Shown piece after piece: positions 6,655 to 7,925 of a stretch of DNA of 7,925 bases (its first letter is position 1; every line of letters begins with the position of its first letter). This DNA is from Gammaproteobacteria bacterium (GTDB taxonomy: Bacteria; Pseudomonadota; Gammaproteobacteria; Enterobacterales; Psychrobiaceae), in NCBI GenBank assembly GCA_013214885.1, contig JABSRS010000146.1, forward strand, positions 1 through 7,925, written 5' to 3'. The notes below the pieces were generated by a model. The model did not search any database. It had not been told where the DNA came from and was given only the letters and a program-made list of their open reading frames with translations. The position numbers and the translations under genes were made by a program.

Positions 6655-7164
6655 ATGCTTGAAGTTATTGCATATTTTGTAGTACCAGTATTTGCTATTT
6701 TAGTGTTTGCTTACTTTAGTGTTGAAGCAAATCGTAAAAAAGAGCGCGAACTAAAGAAACAGCAAATTATTTCACGTGTCGCGACCATGAAAGACAATTA
6801 TAAGCGAGCTGTGCTTACCTTAGTTGAACAGAAGATGCTGACCAGGTGTGGGCAAGAATCCGTCTATCGTATAGCCAATAATTTTTTTGTCTTTCAGCCC
6901 GTTTCTATTGAAAATATTGAGTATGCTGAGCAATTGTTTGACTCAATTATTGAGGCGATGCCAGTGCTAAACGAAGACCACAAAAACCTAGATTTTGCCC
7001 AAGGTATTATTAGTTTATTCGTCCGGACATTACCAACCAGCTCGGCTGGTCATACTGCAGCCTTTTATCAACAGCAATTACCTGAATATGTTGCTCAATT
7101 AGCACAATCTAACACTTCCAAGGATGCGTCTTTACACCATCCAATGTCTAATGAGGCGGCTTAA
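6655..7164 (+). CDS. Single-pass inner-membrane protein of unknown family
   Basis: I do not recognise this protein. With the ATG at 6655 it has 169 residues. Residues 2-21 (LEVIAYFVVPVFAILVFAYF) form one hydrophobic membrane segment, followed by a strongly basic stretch NRKKERELKKQQ (26-37). By the positive-inside rule the remaining ~130 residues are cytoplasmic. The body is mainly predicted helix (VATMKDNYKRAVLTLVEQ, then IEYAEQLFDSIIEAM) and ends in a polar, low-complexity tail. There are no enzyme motifs. The frame has an earlier ATG at 6646 (MGC), but TTTGGG is too close to serve it; GGGATGGG at 6643-6650 is well placed for ATG 6655. It is followed after 4 bases by the DUF2913-like gene, so the two are probably cotranscribed. 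A weak -10, TATAAG, lies at 6609-6614. Confidence 0.75.
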   Translation: MLEVIAYFVVPVFAILVFAYFSVEANRKKERELKKQQIISRVATMKDNYKRAVLTLVEQKMLTRCGQESVYRIANNFFVFQPVSIENIEYAEQLFDSIIEAMPVLNEDHKNLDFAQGIISLFVRTLPTSSAGHTAAFYQQQLPEYVAQLAQSNTSKDASLHHPMSNEAA

Positions 7165-7168
7165 AATA

Positions 7169-7837
7169 ATGATAAATTTTTCTCAGGAAATATATCGAGT
7201 AGTAAATCTTGGTTTGGATGAATTAGCCCAATCACAACAATTGGGTAAAACACCGAAAAATCCTCTTAGTGAGAGTCATTTTTTTAGTGTTTGGATCACC
7301 AAAGGCCTTAAGCAACATCGCTTTGAACGTTGTGTCGTTGCAACGTTAAAAAATTGGCAGCGCCAAGCCAGAACAATGGGGGTTCAAGCACAACTTAAAC
7401 AACAGTTTGAGGGAATAGCACAGACCTATATTAAAATCCTTAAGGCGCAGCCCGATAATAATCTATTTGAAGCGACTCAATGCTCTCCGGTTGAGCGAAA
7501 ATCCCTTGAGGTGATGCTTGACGAACTGCTTAAAGGTGATTGGCAATTGATTGATGATGCGCTGATTAAACGCAAGTTAACAGTCAAAGTTGCCACGACC
7601 AACTCAATGGTAATATGTGTCGAGAAGTTAAAGCAGGTATTTGATGCAACAGGCCAGTTAACTAAGCCGCTCTCATTATATGTCCGTGGTGATTATCAAG
7701 GACTGATAGATCTGTGCCACAGCCATAATTTGTTATTACATAAAGTGAGTGACTACAAATCATTGGTTAAATTTCATGGTGAATATATCATTTTCCCAGA
7801 TAACAATGGCACCGATTTACCCTGCATTATTACCTGA
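7169..7837 (+). CDS. DUF2913-like protein of unknown function
   Basis: This predicted soluble protein has 222 residues with ATG 7169. Its N-terminal half recalls DUF2913 of gammaproteobacteria: an opening helix (YRVVNLGLDELAQSQQLGK, 9-27), then NPLSESHFFSVWITKGLKQH (31-50), RFERCVVATLKNWQRQARTM (51-70) and a following helix. The C-terminal part (about 138-217) is mixed beta/alpha, including VKVATTNSMVICVEKL and YIIFPDNNGTDLP. No membrane segment, signal peptide or catalytic motif is seen. The frame is open back to ATG 7124, but that would overlap the preceding gene by 41 bases and add 15 residues (MRLYTIQCLMRRLKI) lacking family resemblance. ATG 7169 lies 4 bases after the previous stop, with GAGG 12 bases upstream, so it is probably translationally coupled. 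No terminator is evident downstream. The family assignment is from memory. Confidence 0.75.
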   Translation: MINFSQEIYRVVNLGLDELAQSQQLGKTPKNPLSESHFFSVWITKGLKQHRFERCVVATLKNWQRQARTMGVQAQLKQQFEGIAQTYIKILKAQPDNNLFEATQCSPVERKSLEVMLDELLKGDWQLIDDALIKRKLTVKVATTNSMVICVEKLKQVFDATGQLTKPLSLYVRGDYQGLIDLCHSHNLLLHKVSDYKSLVKFHGEYIIFPDNNGTDLPCIIT

Positions 7838-7925
7838 TGCTATCACCGTTATAATTGATTGCTTAATGTCGTTAAACTTCCAGCAAACGCTGATTAATAT
7901 TAACGCTAAGTAACTAAATTGGCTC

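Noticed and set aside
7124..7168. Upstream ATG adding 15 residues to the DUF2913-like protein
   Set aside because: It would overlap the preceding gene by 41 bases and lacks resemblance to the family N terminus; ATG 7169 follows the stop by 4 bases.
7838..7925. Repeated AACGCT and TTAATATTAA at the right edge as a terminator or attachment site
   Set aside because: The matches are short and AT-rich, there is no stem with a U-run, and no mobile-element gene is nearby.

Overview
The window looks like ordinary chromosomal DNA from a marine-type gammaproteobacterium, most likely Alteromonadales or a Shewanella/Vibrio relative. The reasons are the liuR-liuA-liuB-liuC gene order, a PrpE-type acyl-CoA ligase next to it, and three small proteins that resemble gammaproteobacterial families of unknown function. 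The genus cannot be fixed from this sequence alone.

The left half (1-3478, minus strand) is the promoter-proximal part of a leucine/isovalerate catabolic operon: a MerR-type regulator (liuR), isovaleryl-CoA dehydrogenase (liuA), the carboxyltransferase subunit of methylcrotonyl-CoA carboxylase (liuB), and the start of a crotonase-family hydratase (liuC) that runs off the left edge. The biotin-carboxylase subunit and HMG-CoA lyase would be expected just beyond that edge. Perfect hairpins sit at the liuR/liuA and liuA/liuB junctions.

The divergent region (3479-3737, about 260 bases) has no gene but is rich in signals. Two tandem 16-bp operator-like elements lie in front of liuR. A 15-bp inverted repeat, whose arms carry the same core (ACCTTARCGT), lies in front of the plus-strand gene. 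That gene (3738-5651) encodes a propionyl/short-chain acyl-CoA synthetase. The arrangement suggests that one regulator controls both leucine breakdown and activation of a short-chain acid.

The right half (5799-7837) holds four small genes of uncertain role. The first is a plus-strand protein resembling the RRF_GI 'ribosome recycling factor family' (not true RRF). It converges on a minus-strand 69-residue DUF3622-like protein, and an intrinsic terminator for the latter lies between them. A divergent promoter region of about 230 bases (6423-6654) follows. Last comes a tightly spaced plus-strand pair: a single-pass membrane protein of unknown family and a DUF2913-like protein. Bases 7838-7925 show no gene and no clear terminator.

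No tRNA, rRNA, insertion sequence, CRISPR array or phage gene was seen. The most interesting material is regulatory (operator architecture and intercistronic hairpins), not a new enzyme system.
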